37,814 bases of DNA, taken from IMG/VR virus record IMGVR_UViG_3300009152_000096, positions 1-37,814 of that record. The stretch is one strand, 5' to 3'. The stretch's first letter is position 1; each line of letters starts with the position of its first letter. Of this stretch, positions 24,774-32,666 are shown in pieces. The stretch comes from a virus. The position numbers and the translations under genes are program-made. The notes below the pieces were generated by a model. It had not been told where the DNA came from and made no database searches. It saw only the letters and a program-made list of their open reading frames with translations.

Positions 24774-26857
24774 TTTTGAACACAATCAACAACGGTAATA
24801 ACTGTAGCAGAATCAATGATTTCCCTATCGGCAGAATCTGTCCGAATAAACTTCAGTATGGGCATTAACTTAGCACCTATACCATTAGTTGTATTATTTA
24901 TTTCAACTTCTGGAAGGCTTTCTGTATACAAACTAGTTCCACTAACATCTACCCCTAGGATACTACCACCAGGACCAATTGTCACTGGATATTCATTTCC
25001 ACCAACACTAACTGTCGTGGTATTGTCATAACCATATCCCGGAGAATCGATGTAAATATCATCTAATTTTGGTATATAACCGACTCCTCCAGTATCGTTA
25101 GACCCAGCAGGAACTTGTTCAATATCACCAATACCATACTCAACTTTAACTATGTTATTTAAATAATCTTCCCCAGCATCATCAATTACAATTGCAACTA
25201 TCTGCTGATTCTCTAGTATTGCTCTTCCTCTACCATACTGACCCTTATTGCAATCATCAATGAAGCTAATGACGGGAGGCTCTACATAACCAAATCCAAA
25301 ATTTGACATATTTACACCAATTATTCGTCCAAGCGTATTTACAATTACATTTCCAGAAGCTCCAAAACCACCACCACCTAAGATTTCAACTCTTGGTGGA
25401 CCACAGAATTTTGTTGCAAGATCACATCCACCAGAAGTTAAATCAATATCCCCAACACCTAAGGCTTCACCAATACTTCCAATCAACTCAGCAGCTCCAC
25501 CGGCACCAAGAGTATCCATAACTCTATTAAAATTATCAACATTTCCCTGACTTACTCCCTCAGCCATTGAATAAGTTTCCGGTGGCTTACAAAGTTTGCT
25601 GGAATCTGAACAATTTAAAAGACCCTTGATAATTCCAAGAATGCCCATTGCTTGACTTAGAATATTTCCAACTGAACCAAGAGCCCCCCCAATGACTTGG
25701 TTAATTTGCTGAAGTAGTGGTTGAAGTGCCGCATCTAAAGAATTTAATATCTTATTTAAGAGCTGACCAACAAAGTTTTCAATTGCACAAAGAGCTGCAC
25801 CTACAGCCTGATTTACAAAATTGAATAGAGAATCTAGCACCAAATCAAATAGAGATTCTAGAAGTTTTTTGAATAGGCAATAGATTTCATTAAGTATAAC
25901 ATCTAAAAGACTTGCAGCCTTTGCATGTTTTGGTTTTGGAATTAAATTACTCAGAGCCTCATTAATTGCCTTACTTATTTTCTCAAAGAGAATATTCATT
26001 CCCTTCTTAATCAATCCAGTAATAAAACCAGTCACCAAAGATGCAACTGCTCGAATTTCTCCAGTAATATTGGAGACCTTATTCATTACAGTATTGTAAT
26101 AAAACCCAGCAAACTGATAATAATTCTGAAGTTTTTTTAGAAGCTTTTCAACTGCCAAGAGAATTTTATTGATAGCATTATTTTCACAAATTGATACAGT
26201 CTGATGCTTATCATCAATTCTTTCTGATATTATTTTATGTGCCGCAGGAATAGTTTCCTTACTCGTGGCGGAAACGTCATCAATTCCAGATTTATTGGTA
26301 GCTTTGGTTTCTCCAGGATCATTAACATTTCCAACACCAGTTCCTACATTCTTTCCTCCAGGGTTAGTGGCTCCCAAAGAATTATGTGCCGATGGAGATT
26401 CTGGATCAAATGCCTTAAATTCTGAGCACAACTTGGAAGCTATGCTCTGTGGAGTTATTTCTGGTCTAACAAAGGATGGCTTATAGAGTGATCCAAAGAT
26501 TACTGGTTGCTGAGCATCATCCCCATCTAGGAAAAACCCTATAACCATCTCACCACCCTTATAGTCGTGAGATATTCCCTGCTTCACCACACCATTACTT
26601 TGACCTGGAGGTATTAGAATATGTGCCCAGGGGAGTTTATCATCAGGCAATTCACTACAATTTCCAGTATGATAGCCAAATATCCTAACCTTTACTCGAC
26701 TGTAGTATAAATTCTCATCAGCAATCTTTGCAGCAAGATCAGACTTCTCCCACTTACTAGTTTTTGGTAAAGCAATTTGACCTATCCACCAGATAAATCC
26801 GTCTCTACCCAAAAAATTGGTCTTAAGTAATTGATTTGATGACTGATCTAATAGCAT
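24770..26857 (-). CDS. 5: gp5-like baseplate hub protein with OB fold, no lysozyme (695 aa)
   Basis: Residues 15-128 match the OB-fold domain of T4 gp5 (GRDGFIWWIGQIALP, VKVRIFGYH, LPWAHILIPPG, GGEMVIGFFLDGDDAQQPVI, FGSLYKP). Residues about 225-430 are a long series of amphipathic and hydrophobic helices (AIENFVGQLLNKILNSLDAA) ending in a short cysteine pair. Residues about 470-680 form a beta-rich part with repeated aromatic-glycine motifs (FGFGYVEPPVISFIDD, GVGYIPKLDDIYIDSPGYGY). The T4 lysozyme domain is absent; murein hydrolases are encoded just upstream instead. Length 695 against 575 in T4. Expected to trimerise on the gp27-like ring at the tail tip. OB-fold call firm; the rest descriptive. 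Confidence 0.8.
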   Translation of the reverse strand: MLLDQSSNQLLKTNFLGRDGFIWWIGQIALPKTSKWEKSDLAAKIADENLYYSRVKVRIFGYHTGNCSELPDDKLPWAHILIPPGQSNGVVKQGISHDYKGGEMVIGFFLDGDDAQQPVIFGSLYKPSFVRPEITPQSIASKLCSEFKAFDPESPSAHNSLGATNPGGKNVGTGVGNVNDPGETKATNKSGIDDVSATSKETIPAAHKIISERIDDKHQTVSICENNAINKILLAVEKLLKKLQNYYQFAGFYYNTVMNKVSNITGEIRAVASLVTGFITGLIKKGMNILFEKISKAINEALSNLIPKPKHAKAASLLDVILNEIYCLFKKLLESLFDLVLDSLFNFVNQAVGAALCAIENFVGQLLNKILNSLDAALQPLLQQINQVIGGALGSVGNILSQAMGILGIIKGLLNCSDSSKLCKPPETYSMAEGVSQGNVDNFNRVMDTLGAGGAAELIGSIGEALGVGDIDLTSGGCDLATKFCGPPRVEILGGGGFGASGNVIVNTLGRIIGVNMSNFGFGYVEPPVISFIDDCNKGQYGRGRAILENQQIVAIVIDDAGEDYLNNIVKVEYGIGDIEQVPAGSNDTGGVGYIPKLDDIYIDSPGYGYDNTTTVSVGGNEYPVTIGPGGSILGVDVSGTSLYTESLPEVEINNTTNGIGAKLMPILKFIRTDSADREIIDSATVITVVDCVQK

Positions 26858-26896
26858 TAGTTTCGGTAAATTTTATAATGAGGATCGTCTGTATAC

Positions 26897-28162
26897 TTAG
26901 TTAATATTGGTTTTAATTTCATAGGAATCTCTAACTAAACTTAGGTAAGTAAAGCATTGATTTCCCTCAAAGGTATGACATAGATTAGAAATCATATAGT
27001 TTCCAGTGTGCTGAGATTCATAACTCTTCTTTAAAGGATTTGCAGTTGACTCAGGAATTTGGCAAGTTATTACTTGACCAGCTCTTAAATCTAAATTGCA
27101 GGGAATAGTTATATTCAATATCTGAGAAAATAGTAAGTTGTATCTTACAACCGCCTCTGCCTGATATTTAGGCAAATTTGAGGTCTCCTCAATCTTTCCC
27201 GCATCAGTAAGATTTCCTACATCCAAAGTTCTGAGTAGGTATCTTGATGGGAAATTTTCAATACCAGATGGAAGTTTAGGATACTGACTGGTGCCTGCAG
27301 AAGTTTTTAAATTCTTGCTATACTTTTCACTCAACTTATATTCAACCTTAGTTGCTTCATTTTTATACAAATTATAGAACAAGCTAGTATTTGCATACAT
27401 CCCAAGTCTTAATGAATTTAAGATATCATTATTTTTACTTATATTAGATGAAAGTATTCTAAACCTATTATTCTCATCATAAGATTCAGCAGCTTCTGTT
27501 TGAGTGTAGGTGAACACACTTTCCCCAGTAATAAGAGTATTTACACTCTTATAGAAGTATCCATCCAATGTCTCATAGAAAAAATACCCAGCAGTACCAA
27601 ATCCTCCATCCCCAGGGGGAACTGATTTTGGGCATAGCCAAGTAATAATATCAAATGGCCGCTTAGTGTTTCCAATAAAGGAATACTTATTTACAGTTTT
27701 TTCAACATTAATTGTCTTACTAGACTTTAGTGTGGAGAATATTCGATTAACGCTATCACTTATAGTTGTATCAAATCTATTACTAACTCGAACAGTTTCG
27801 TTTGCAAAGGTTTCCTTACTTACAAGTTCAGTAGAAAATATTGCACTTGTGGAACTTTTATCTGCACTTACTCGTCTAACAAATAGTCCCTTTCCCGTTG
27901 TACTAAAATTTAACTTACTTGTGCAGCCAGGAACATTTACTTGAAAATTAACTTCCTCTCCACCAAAAATATCAAATCCCCCTGGAGCATTACTCACATC
28001 AACAACTGCAAAGTCTAATTTTGCAGTAACCGTTGGGGATAAAATATCCTCATAGTATGAGAGTGATGCAATAGAATTATTTGATAAATCAATAGAATTA
28101 GCTCCACCGGACAGTGGAGTTATCTTAAATTCATCATAGATGTAATTATTTTCTGCTGACAT
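26897..28162 (-). CDS. 27: gp27-like baseplate hub protein (421 aa)
   Basis: Starts MSAENNYIYDEFKITPLSGG and shows the layout of gp27 / gpD-type hub proteins: an N-terminal barrel (IDLSNNSIASLSYYEDILSP), a middle section (KRPFDIITWLCPKSVPPGDG, FFYETLDGYFYKSVNTL), and a C-terminal barrel (LRAGQVITCQIPES, then LCHTFEGNQCFTYLSLVRDS). The pattern Y-x-I-x-x-L-x-H-x-F near the C-terminus is usual in this fold. Length is close to T4 gp27 (391). It lies directly upstream of the gp5-like gene, as expected for partners. A trimer should form the pseudo-hexameric ring joining tube to spike. Identified from pattern and position. Confidence 0.65.
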   Translation of the reverse strand: MSAENNYIYDEFKITPLSGGANSIDLSNNSIASLSYYEDILSPTVTAKLDFAVVDVSNAPGGFDIFGGEEVNFQVNVPGCTSKLNFSTTGKGLFVRRVSADKSSTSAIFSTELVSKETFANETVRVSNRFDTTISDSVNRIFSTLKSSKTINVEKTVNKYSFIGNTKRPFDIITWLCPKSVPPGDGGFGTAGYFFYETLDGYFYKSVNTLITGESVFTYTQTEAAESYDENNRFRILSSNISKNNDILNSLRLGMYANTSLFYNLYKNEATKVEYKLSEKYSKNLKTSAGTSQYPKLPSGIENFPSRYLLRTLDVGNLTDAGKIEETSNLPKYQAEAVVRYNLLFSQILNITIPCNLDLRAGQVITCQIPESTANPLKKSYESQHTGNYMISNLCHTFEGNQCFTYLSLVRDSYEIKTNIN

Positions 28163-29121
28163 TATCCAACACCATAGGTAGTATGCATATACAAGTTAGT
28201 GAGGGGATTTCTAATATTGTTATTTAGACTCATACCCGAAGGCTTCCCTGAAACGATATTCCCCGAAGGTACAGCTCTTTCACCAGAATTCACAAGTATG
28301 ATTGGCTGATAGTTTGTATTTGTAGATATCTTTTCCACAATGGACTTTTTAGATTGCCGCTTAGGCTCAACCTTCGTCGATCCTCCACCACCAATATACT
28401 CAAAATGCCAAGGCTCATATGAAAAACTTGCCCAACTTGGACGAATCCACCCATATCTTCTTCCATTTTTAACAATCCATTCCTGTGCTCCTGGAGATGA
28501 TATGTCAATAGCTCTACCCCACCCATGCACAGAAGTTCCAGGTTCTGCGGCATCCTTACCATAGCGTTGTTTCATAATAACTTGCCCGGCAAAATCTCGA
28601 TAACCTTCATTTAATATAAAATTTACACCATCCTTCCTAGCGGCTTCTTTCATTGCAAGATATGCATCTGCTGCCGGAGTCCACAATCTAGCCCCATCAC
28701 CCACAGCTTTAAGCTGATTATCCTTTAGTCTACCATTAGACCCATCAGGATTTTGTTCTCCGCCTGGAGGAAAATAAGGTACTATAGGTGGAATAATTGG
28801 GGGAACCCTAGTTGGTTCTTCTTCCTGAGGCATGAGGTTGGTAGCCTTGGGGGCAGCTATGACACCACCAGCCTCATTAGATATAGGTTGAGTTTGGAAA
28901 CTTTTAATCTTCTGAGGAATTGCTTCCGTTGTTTCAGAAGTCCTAATGGAGGAAAGATTAGTATATTTGGTTATTATACTATCTTCCTTTCGTCTTAAAG
29001 TATTGGAATCTTTTCTAAAATTTATTGTAAAGGATTCAATTGCCTGTATAAGATCTTTAGCATCGGACTCAATAATTTTTATACTTCTCTCAGTATAATC
29101 GTTTATAATGTTTTTAGCCAT
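28162..29121 (-). CDS. M15/VanY-type D,D-carboxypeptidase-like virion protein (319 aa)
   Basis: Residues 135-245 form an M15 zinc-peptidase domain: SVHGWGRAID gives ligands His199 and Asp206, and EPWHFEY gives catalytic Glu236 and ligand His239. GYRDFAGQ (residues 173-180) is the usual preceding motif. All expected residues are present, so activity on peptidoglycan stem peptides is likely. Residues 1-75 are helical and probably anchor it; residues 100-130 are a Pro-rich linker (PTRVPPIIPPIVPYFPPGG). The gene lies between a lysozyme-like gene and the gp27-like hub, with overlapping ends, so the enzyme probably rides on the baseplate and helps the tail cross the wall. Its exact place in the particle is inferred. 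Confidence 0.85.
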   Translation of the reverse strand: MAKNIINDYTERSIKIIESDAKDLIQAIESFTINFRKDSNTLRRKEDSIITKYTNLSSIRTSETTEAIPQKIKSFQTQPISNEAGGVIAAPKATNLMPQEEEPTRVPPIIPPIVPYFPPGGEQNPDGSNGRLKDNQLKAVGDGARLWTPAADAYLAMKEAARKDGVNFILNEGYRDFAGQVIMKQRYGKDAAEPGTSVHGWGRAIDISSPGAQEWIVKNGRRYGWIRPSWASFSYEPWHFEYIGGGGSTKVEPKRQSKKSIVEKISTNTNYQPIILVNSGERAVPSGNIVSGKPSGMSLNNNIRNPLTNLYMHTTYGVG

Positions 29122-30458
29122 TATACTAAGATATTAAATTGTGCCTGAACTACATCTGGATATGGATTGTTGAAATTTTTGGAGTAGCCCGGAGGAATTG
29201 CAGATCCTGCGGATATTTGTTCTCCTGAGGATGATTTTGCGGCAGATGCCCCCATTGGAAGTAATATTGGTTGAGTTGTGCCTGAACCACCATCTGAAGG
29301 TACATATGAACTTACAATCTTATTATCAGCCGATGGGGCTGGAGATCCCACCTGAGAGGTTGCAACTTGCCCTGGTGGAGCAGATTCTTTTTCTGGAGAT
29401 GAAGAAATTTCTGTAGATTTTTTAGACTTTGCTTTATTAGATTCCGCATTAGATTGATTTCCCCTAATTTGCCTAAGTACAGTCTTTAGCTTTTCATAGT
29501 CAATACTTCCAATGTTTCCTGGAAGAACATTTCCACTTGCACTCTTAAGTGCTCCCCACTCATTCGAAAGCCCTTCACTAAATTGTTCATCTGTCAGCTT
29601 TCCGGCTAACCACGCATTTCCCTGTCGTTTATTTTCTATGATTGATACTGCCATCTTATCCTGATTTTCAGGACTAAAAAGATCTTTATTTGGATCCAAT
29701 CCCGCAGCTGTTGCCTGTTCTTTGGGAGTCATAAACTGGTATCTTCCTACTGCCCCAGTTGCCTTTTTATCAACCTCAGCAATAGTCATTTTGGTTGCTC
29801 CTGGGAGATAGGTACTAGGATTCATTGATTCGTAGCTATCCTCCGTAGCTTCTCCAGAGGCAATTAAATCTAATAGGGGTTTCCACTGACCAGCAGAAGC
29901 ACCACCACTACCACCACTAGTTCCCAAGCTCTCCATAGCCATAGCCGCTGCACCTAAGCCAAGTGCTCCCAGAATAGAAGTATTAGCAGAACCATAAGAA
30001 TCTTCACTATCATTAGTGTCACTAAGAACTTCTAGTGCCTTAGTTTTTTTAACTGTGCCAGTAGTATTTTGGGTAGGTGGTGTCTTACTACTCTCACTAT
30101 ACTGTGCCAGAAGTAGACGTTCCTGCCTATCAACTTCCCGTTTTCTAGACTGTAGTTCTAATTGAAATTGACTTGACAGATTTGCAAATCCCCTCTGTAG
30201 GAAAATAAAGCGTTGTTGCAATGCACCAACCATTCCCTGAAGGATTTGATCATCTCTATTTTCCTGTATTATCCGTACTTCCTGAACCTTTGTAAGTTCT
30301 GTTTGCTGTTTTACTACCTGCAGAATTTGTGATAGATCTGAACCAGATACAATAACTGGTTCTGCAGGCACATTAGTTCGATTTACCCTAACATTAGAAG
30401 ATGAGGACAGTGAGCCCGAAAAAAATTTATTGATATTAATTTTTTTGAGTTCATCCAT
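29121..30458 (-). CDS. Baseplate-associated lysozyme / transglycosylase-like protein (445 aa)
   Basis: Residues 40-120 are predicted coiled coil (QQTELTKVQEVRIIQENRDD; RKREVDRQERLLLAQY). Residues 160-180 are Ala/Gly-rich. Residues 188-335 form a lysozyme-fold domain: PLLDLIASGEATEDSYES with likely catalytic Glu203, then GAVGRYQFMTPKEQATAAGL, the usual core of phage muramidases and SLT enzymes. The C-terminal 110 residues are low-complexity Ser/Pro/Gly. It starts inside the end of the gp51-like frame and is followed by the M15 peptidase gene. Two cell-wall enzymes side by side, ahead of a gp5-like protein with no lysozyme, suggest the wall-cutting function moved into separate hub proteins. Substrate not shown. 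Confidence 0.78.
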   Translation of the reverse strand: MDELKKININKFFSGSLSSSSNVRVNRTNVPAEPVIVSGSDLSQILQVVKQQTELTKVQEVRIIQENRDDQILQGMVGALQQRFIFLQRGFANLSSQFQLELQSRKREVDRQERLLLAQYSESSKTPPTQNTTGTVKKTKALEVLSDTNDSEDSYGSANTSILGALGLGAAAMAMESLGTSGGSGGASAGQWKPLLDLIASGEATEDSYESMNPSTYLPGATKMTIAEVDKKATGAVGRYQFMTPKEQATAAGLDPNKDLFSPENQDKMAVSIIENKRQGNAWLAGKLTDEQFSEGLSNEWGALKSASGNVLPGNIGSIDYEKLKTVLRQIRGNQSNAESNKAKSKKSTEISSSPEKESAPPGQVATSQVGSPAPSADNKIVSSYVPSDGGSGTTQPILLPMGASAAKSSSGEQISAGSAIPPGYSKNFNNPYPDVVQAQFNILV

Positions 30459-30630
30459 TGTTAGCCTTTTCTTCTTTATCTTGTATGTGTTGTCTTAACA
30501 ATTCTAAGTAAATTTCACGTTCCCATGGAATCATATTTTCAATTTCAGTCAAAGAATATTTATGAATGGTCATGAGTGAGAAATTTATTCTATAGTATGT
30601 TTCAAGATCTTCCTTTGCTAGGGCTAGGCG
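30451..30630 (-). CDS. Small gp51-like / chaperone-extension frame, no own start for the conserved part
   Basis: The frame reads RLALAKEDLETYYRINFSLM, then TIHKYSLTEIENMIPWEREI and YLELLRQHIQDKEEKANNG, 59 codons to TGA at 30451. This Y-x-x-N-F-x-L-M ... WERxIYxxLL pattern is familiar from small proteins next to the gp26 gene in T4-like marine phages. The only ATG (30573) lies after the start of the patterned part, and no GTG or TTG precedes it. The frame is -1 relative to gp26 and connects through a TTTTTTC heptamer. It is probably made as a gp26 fusion; independent translation from 30573 would give a 40-residue product. It ends 8 bp inside the lysozyme-like gene. Whether it equals T4 gp51 is uncertain. 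Confidence 0.7.
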   Translation of the reverse strand, partial: RLALAKEDLETYYRINFSLMTIHKYSLTEIENMIPWEREIYLELLRQHIQDKEEKANNG

Positions 30631-31349
30631 AAAAAATCGTTCAGTCCCTCAAGAACAACATCATTAACAATCTCAGTATTTGGATTCTTAACCTGAAGCT
30701 TGAGTGATAATTTTGGCATTGTTTCAAAAAACTGCTCAAGCTTTTTATATTGATGTGGGGTTAGTTTTTCAATATAAGATAGCAACTCATCTTCAGTACA
30801 GTCTGAGGCTGACCAGCACTCTTCGGTATTATATACAGTATCAATACACGAGGAAACTAACTTAAGATTTTTCTCAACATTAGCTACAGAGGTTCTATCA
30901 AGTTCAAAGGTATTCTCAATAAATTGTAGCAGAGAAGGATACTTCATTTGAATATTATATCCATTTTCCAAATCAATTGTAGAACTATGATTGTCTGGAA
31001 CTACAACTTTAATTTGATCCACAAATATAGTTACTGGAACTTCAGTCTTACCATCGTCTCCACAGGTTATAATAAGTTCTATAGATTCTCCAATAGACTT
31101 AGATCTAATTTGTAGAAACAAATATTCAATATCAAATGCTGGCAGTTCTTCTACCTTAATCCCTCTAGTAATGATGCAGTTATCGAGGACTTGCTTGATT
31201 GCTCTTGAAATTTGACTCAGCTCCCTAGTTTCCAGGGCTAAAATTAATATCTTCTCTTCTCCTACAAAAAATGGACGAAACTTTACCTTCTTTTTATTGG
31301 AAGGAAGAATCAATTCATATTGTGGAGCAGTTTGTGTCGGTAATGGCAT
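30624..31349 (-). CDS. 26: gp26-family baseplate hub / tail assembly protein (241 aa)
   Basis: The N-terminus YELILPSNKKKVKFRPFFVG and the helical remainder (ALETRELSQISRAIKQVLDN; DIEYLFLQIRSKSIGESIEL) match the T4 baseplate protein family PF12322 (gp26/gp51 type). A C-terminal part includes CTEDELLSYIEKLTPHQYKK and ends DVVLEGLNDFFA. The stop TAG is immediately preceded by GAT TTT TTC GCC, containing a slippery heptamer, so a share of ribosomes may continue into the small frame at 30451-30630. The role would be catalysing hub assembly or acting as a tail chaperone. It starts the hub operon; no clear promoter or strong ribosome-binding site is visible upstream. Length 241 against 208 for T4 gp26. 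Confidence 0.75.
   Translation of the reverse strand: MPLPTQTAPQYELILPSNKKKVKFRPFFVGEEKILILALETRELSQISRAIKQVLDNCIITRGIKVEELPAFDIEYLFLQIRSKSIGESIELIITCGDDGKTEVPVTIFVDQIKVVVPDNHSSTIDLENGYNIQMKYPSLLQFIENTFELDRTSVANVEKNLKLVSSCIDTVYNTEECWSASDCTEDELLSYIEKLTPHQYKKLEQFFETMPKLSLKLQVKNPNTEIVNDVVLEGLNDFFA
30630..30636 (-). promoter_or_regulatory. Candidate -1 ribosomal frameshift site TTTTTTC
   Basis: In the gp26 frame the codons are GAT TTT TTC GCC TAG, so T TTT TTC sits in the exact X-XXY-YYZ phase needed for -1 slippage. Slipping yields CGC CTA GCC, the frame of the downstream small ORF. A GAGGGA sequence 8 nt upstream could act as an internal Shine-Dalgarno stimulator, as in dnaX. No strong hairpin is visible downstream. 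Confidence 0.65.
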
Positions 31350-31377
31350 AGTTGTTCAATTTGATAAAGGTCTAGTC

Positions 31378-32196
31378 TTAGGCAAATGTGCTGGATATGG
31401 GGGTTTCGAAATAGTCTCCCCAGGAGCTTTGAGTTGTCGCATCATTTATGGTTAGTGATGGACCAAATGCTGGAGAAGATTGGAGAACAATATACCTACT
31501 ATAGTTAAAGGTCACCGTATATGTCAATATATCAGACCCATTATAACTTACTGGAGAAGCTATAATATTGTTTGGATATGCCTTTATGAATTTATAGGTT
31601 AAGTAACTACTATTCTTAAACCTTGTCTGGTTTCCATCAGCTTCAATACTGTTCAGATCTCGTTCAAATTTAGTAACCAAGATATTTTGGGTATACTGAT
31701 CTGGATAACGAAGTCTATAGTAACTATTCTCCGCAGAAGCATCTTGAGATGTTTGTCCATTGGATAAACTTGGGGCCTCTCTTCCAGAATTTCCGTAGAG
31801 TGGATTTATATAGTTTGTCCATTCTTCAAAAAATCGAATAATTTTATGATTAGAGTCCACAAAGAATGTCATTGCAAGTTCAGGGTATTGTTTATAGAGT
31901 GGGTACTTTTCAACAATTCCTTGACGATTTCCAATTACCTCGGAAGCCTTAAATGCTGGTCCAGGTAAAATTGTATTGGAGCATAACAACTCAATATGTT
32001 CAAGTGGATCCAATCCTTCAGAAACATTATAATCCAAAACACCAGCCTTAGCCAGTCTGTTAAGAAGACCTCCACCAAGACCATTATCATTATTTGATAG
32101 TGGAAATGCGACTTTAAAAAACGAAGTTACAGATACTTTACTAAAAGTTCTCCGTATTTTTTCTATTGGATAATGTAATGTCTGGTTAGAAGACAT
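31378..32196 (-). CDS. 54: Probable gp54 baseplate tail-tube initiator (272 aa)
   Basis: The N-terminus (IRRTFSKVSVTSFFKVAFPL) and the central pattern (YPELAMTFFVDSNHKIIRFF, then EEWTNYINPLY) resemble tail-tube-fold proteins of the gp19/gp54 family: a strand of the form x-x-M-T-F-x-V-D-x-x, then a helix with R-F-F-x-x-W. The C-terminus has tube-like strands (SDILTYTVTFNYSRYIVLQS). Length 272 fits a cyanophage gp54 (T4: 320) better than the major tube protein gp19 (T4: 163). It sits beside gp48 and gp4 genes on the opposite strand. gp54 sits on the baseplate and nucleates the tube. A second tube-family protein is the main alternative. Confidence 0.6.
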   Translation of the reverse strand: MSSNQTLHYPIEKIRRTFSKVSVTSFFKVAFPLSNNDNGLGGGLLNRLAKAGVLDYNVSEGLDPLEHIELLCSNTILPGPAFKASEVIGNRQGIVEKYPLYKQYPELAMTFFVDSNHKIIRFFEEWTNYINPLYGNSGREAPSLSNGQTSQDASAENSYYRLRYPDQYTQNILVTKFERDLNSIEADGNQTRFKNSSYLTYKFIKAYPNNIIASPVSYNGSDILTYTVTFNYSRYIVLQSSPAFGPSLTINDATTQSSWGDYFETPISSTFA

Positions 32197-32198
32197 TT

Positions 32199-32205
32199 CT
32201 AAATA
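32199..32205 (+). promoter_or_regulatory. Late-promoter-like CTAAATA upstream of gp4
   Basis: CTAAATA on the plus strand lies 24 bp before ATG 32223 and 30 bp before ATG 32229. It resembles the T4-like late core. The divergent starts of gp54 and gp4 are only about 30 bp apart, so promoter elements must be packed here. The motif is short and the DNA AT-rich, so chance is possible. Confidence 0.4.
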
Positions 32206-32228
32206 GTACTGGGTTGTATACTATGTAT

Positions 32229-32666
32229 ATGTATTATAGCGGAAAATTTTCCCCAAAAAATTACTCAAAGTATAAGGGGAATCCAACCAAAATTGAATAT
32301 AGATCTTCATGGGAACTTAAGTTCATGAATTACTGCGATATGAATTCTTCCATTTTGGAATGGAGTAGTGAGGAAATTATAATTCCATATTTCTGTCCAG
32401 TTCAAAACAAATATCGCAGATATTTTGTAGACTTTTATATAAAAGTTGTTGAAAAAACTGGAGATATTAAGAAATACCTAATAGAAATAAAACCAAAATA
32501 TCAACTATCAGTTCCAAATCAAAATCCTAAAAAGAAGACTAAACGATGGATTACTGAAAACACGACCTATGCGACAAATCAAGCAAAGTGGAAAGCAGCT
32601 AAAGAATACTGCGAGGATAGGTTAATGGAATTTAAAATTTTAACGGAGGATGATCTTAACGTATGA
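32229..32666 (+). CDS. 4: gp4 head completion protein, TnsA-like nuclease fold (145 aa)
   Basis: Close in pattern to T4 gp4 (150 aa): YKGNPTKIEYRSSWELKFMN, then CDMNSSILEWSSEEIIIPYF, then YFVDFYIKV and YLIEIKPKYQL. Glu29, Asp68 and Glu86-x-Lys88 fit a PD-(D/E)XK nuclease core like TnsA, which this family is thought to share. gp4 acts late in head maturation, after packaging, before tail joining. I prefer ATG 32229 (MYYSGKFSPKN), since T4-type gp4 starts just before this segment; ATG 32223 is also in frame. It overlaps the next gene by 4 bp (ATGA). First gene of a plus-strand operon divergent from gp54. Confidence 0.88.
   Translation: MYYSGKFSPKNYSKYKGNPTKIEYRSSWELKFMNYCDMNSSILEWSSEEIIIPYFCPVQNKYRRYFVDFYIKVVEKTGDIKKYLIEIKPKYQLSVPNQNPKKKTKRWITENTTYATNQAKWKAAKEYCEDRLMEFKILTEDDLNV

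Noticed and set aside
24774-24785. Upstream ATG for the spike protein (adds MCSK).
   Set aside because: The ATG at 24773 overlaps the gp5-like stop as ATGA, the coupling seen elsewhere in this operon, and gives a more natural N-terminus.
32214-32228. TTG at 32214 as the gp4 start.
   Set aside because: Two ATG codons follow within 15 bases and the family N-terminus aligns best with the ATG at 32229.
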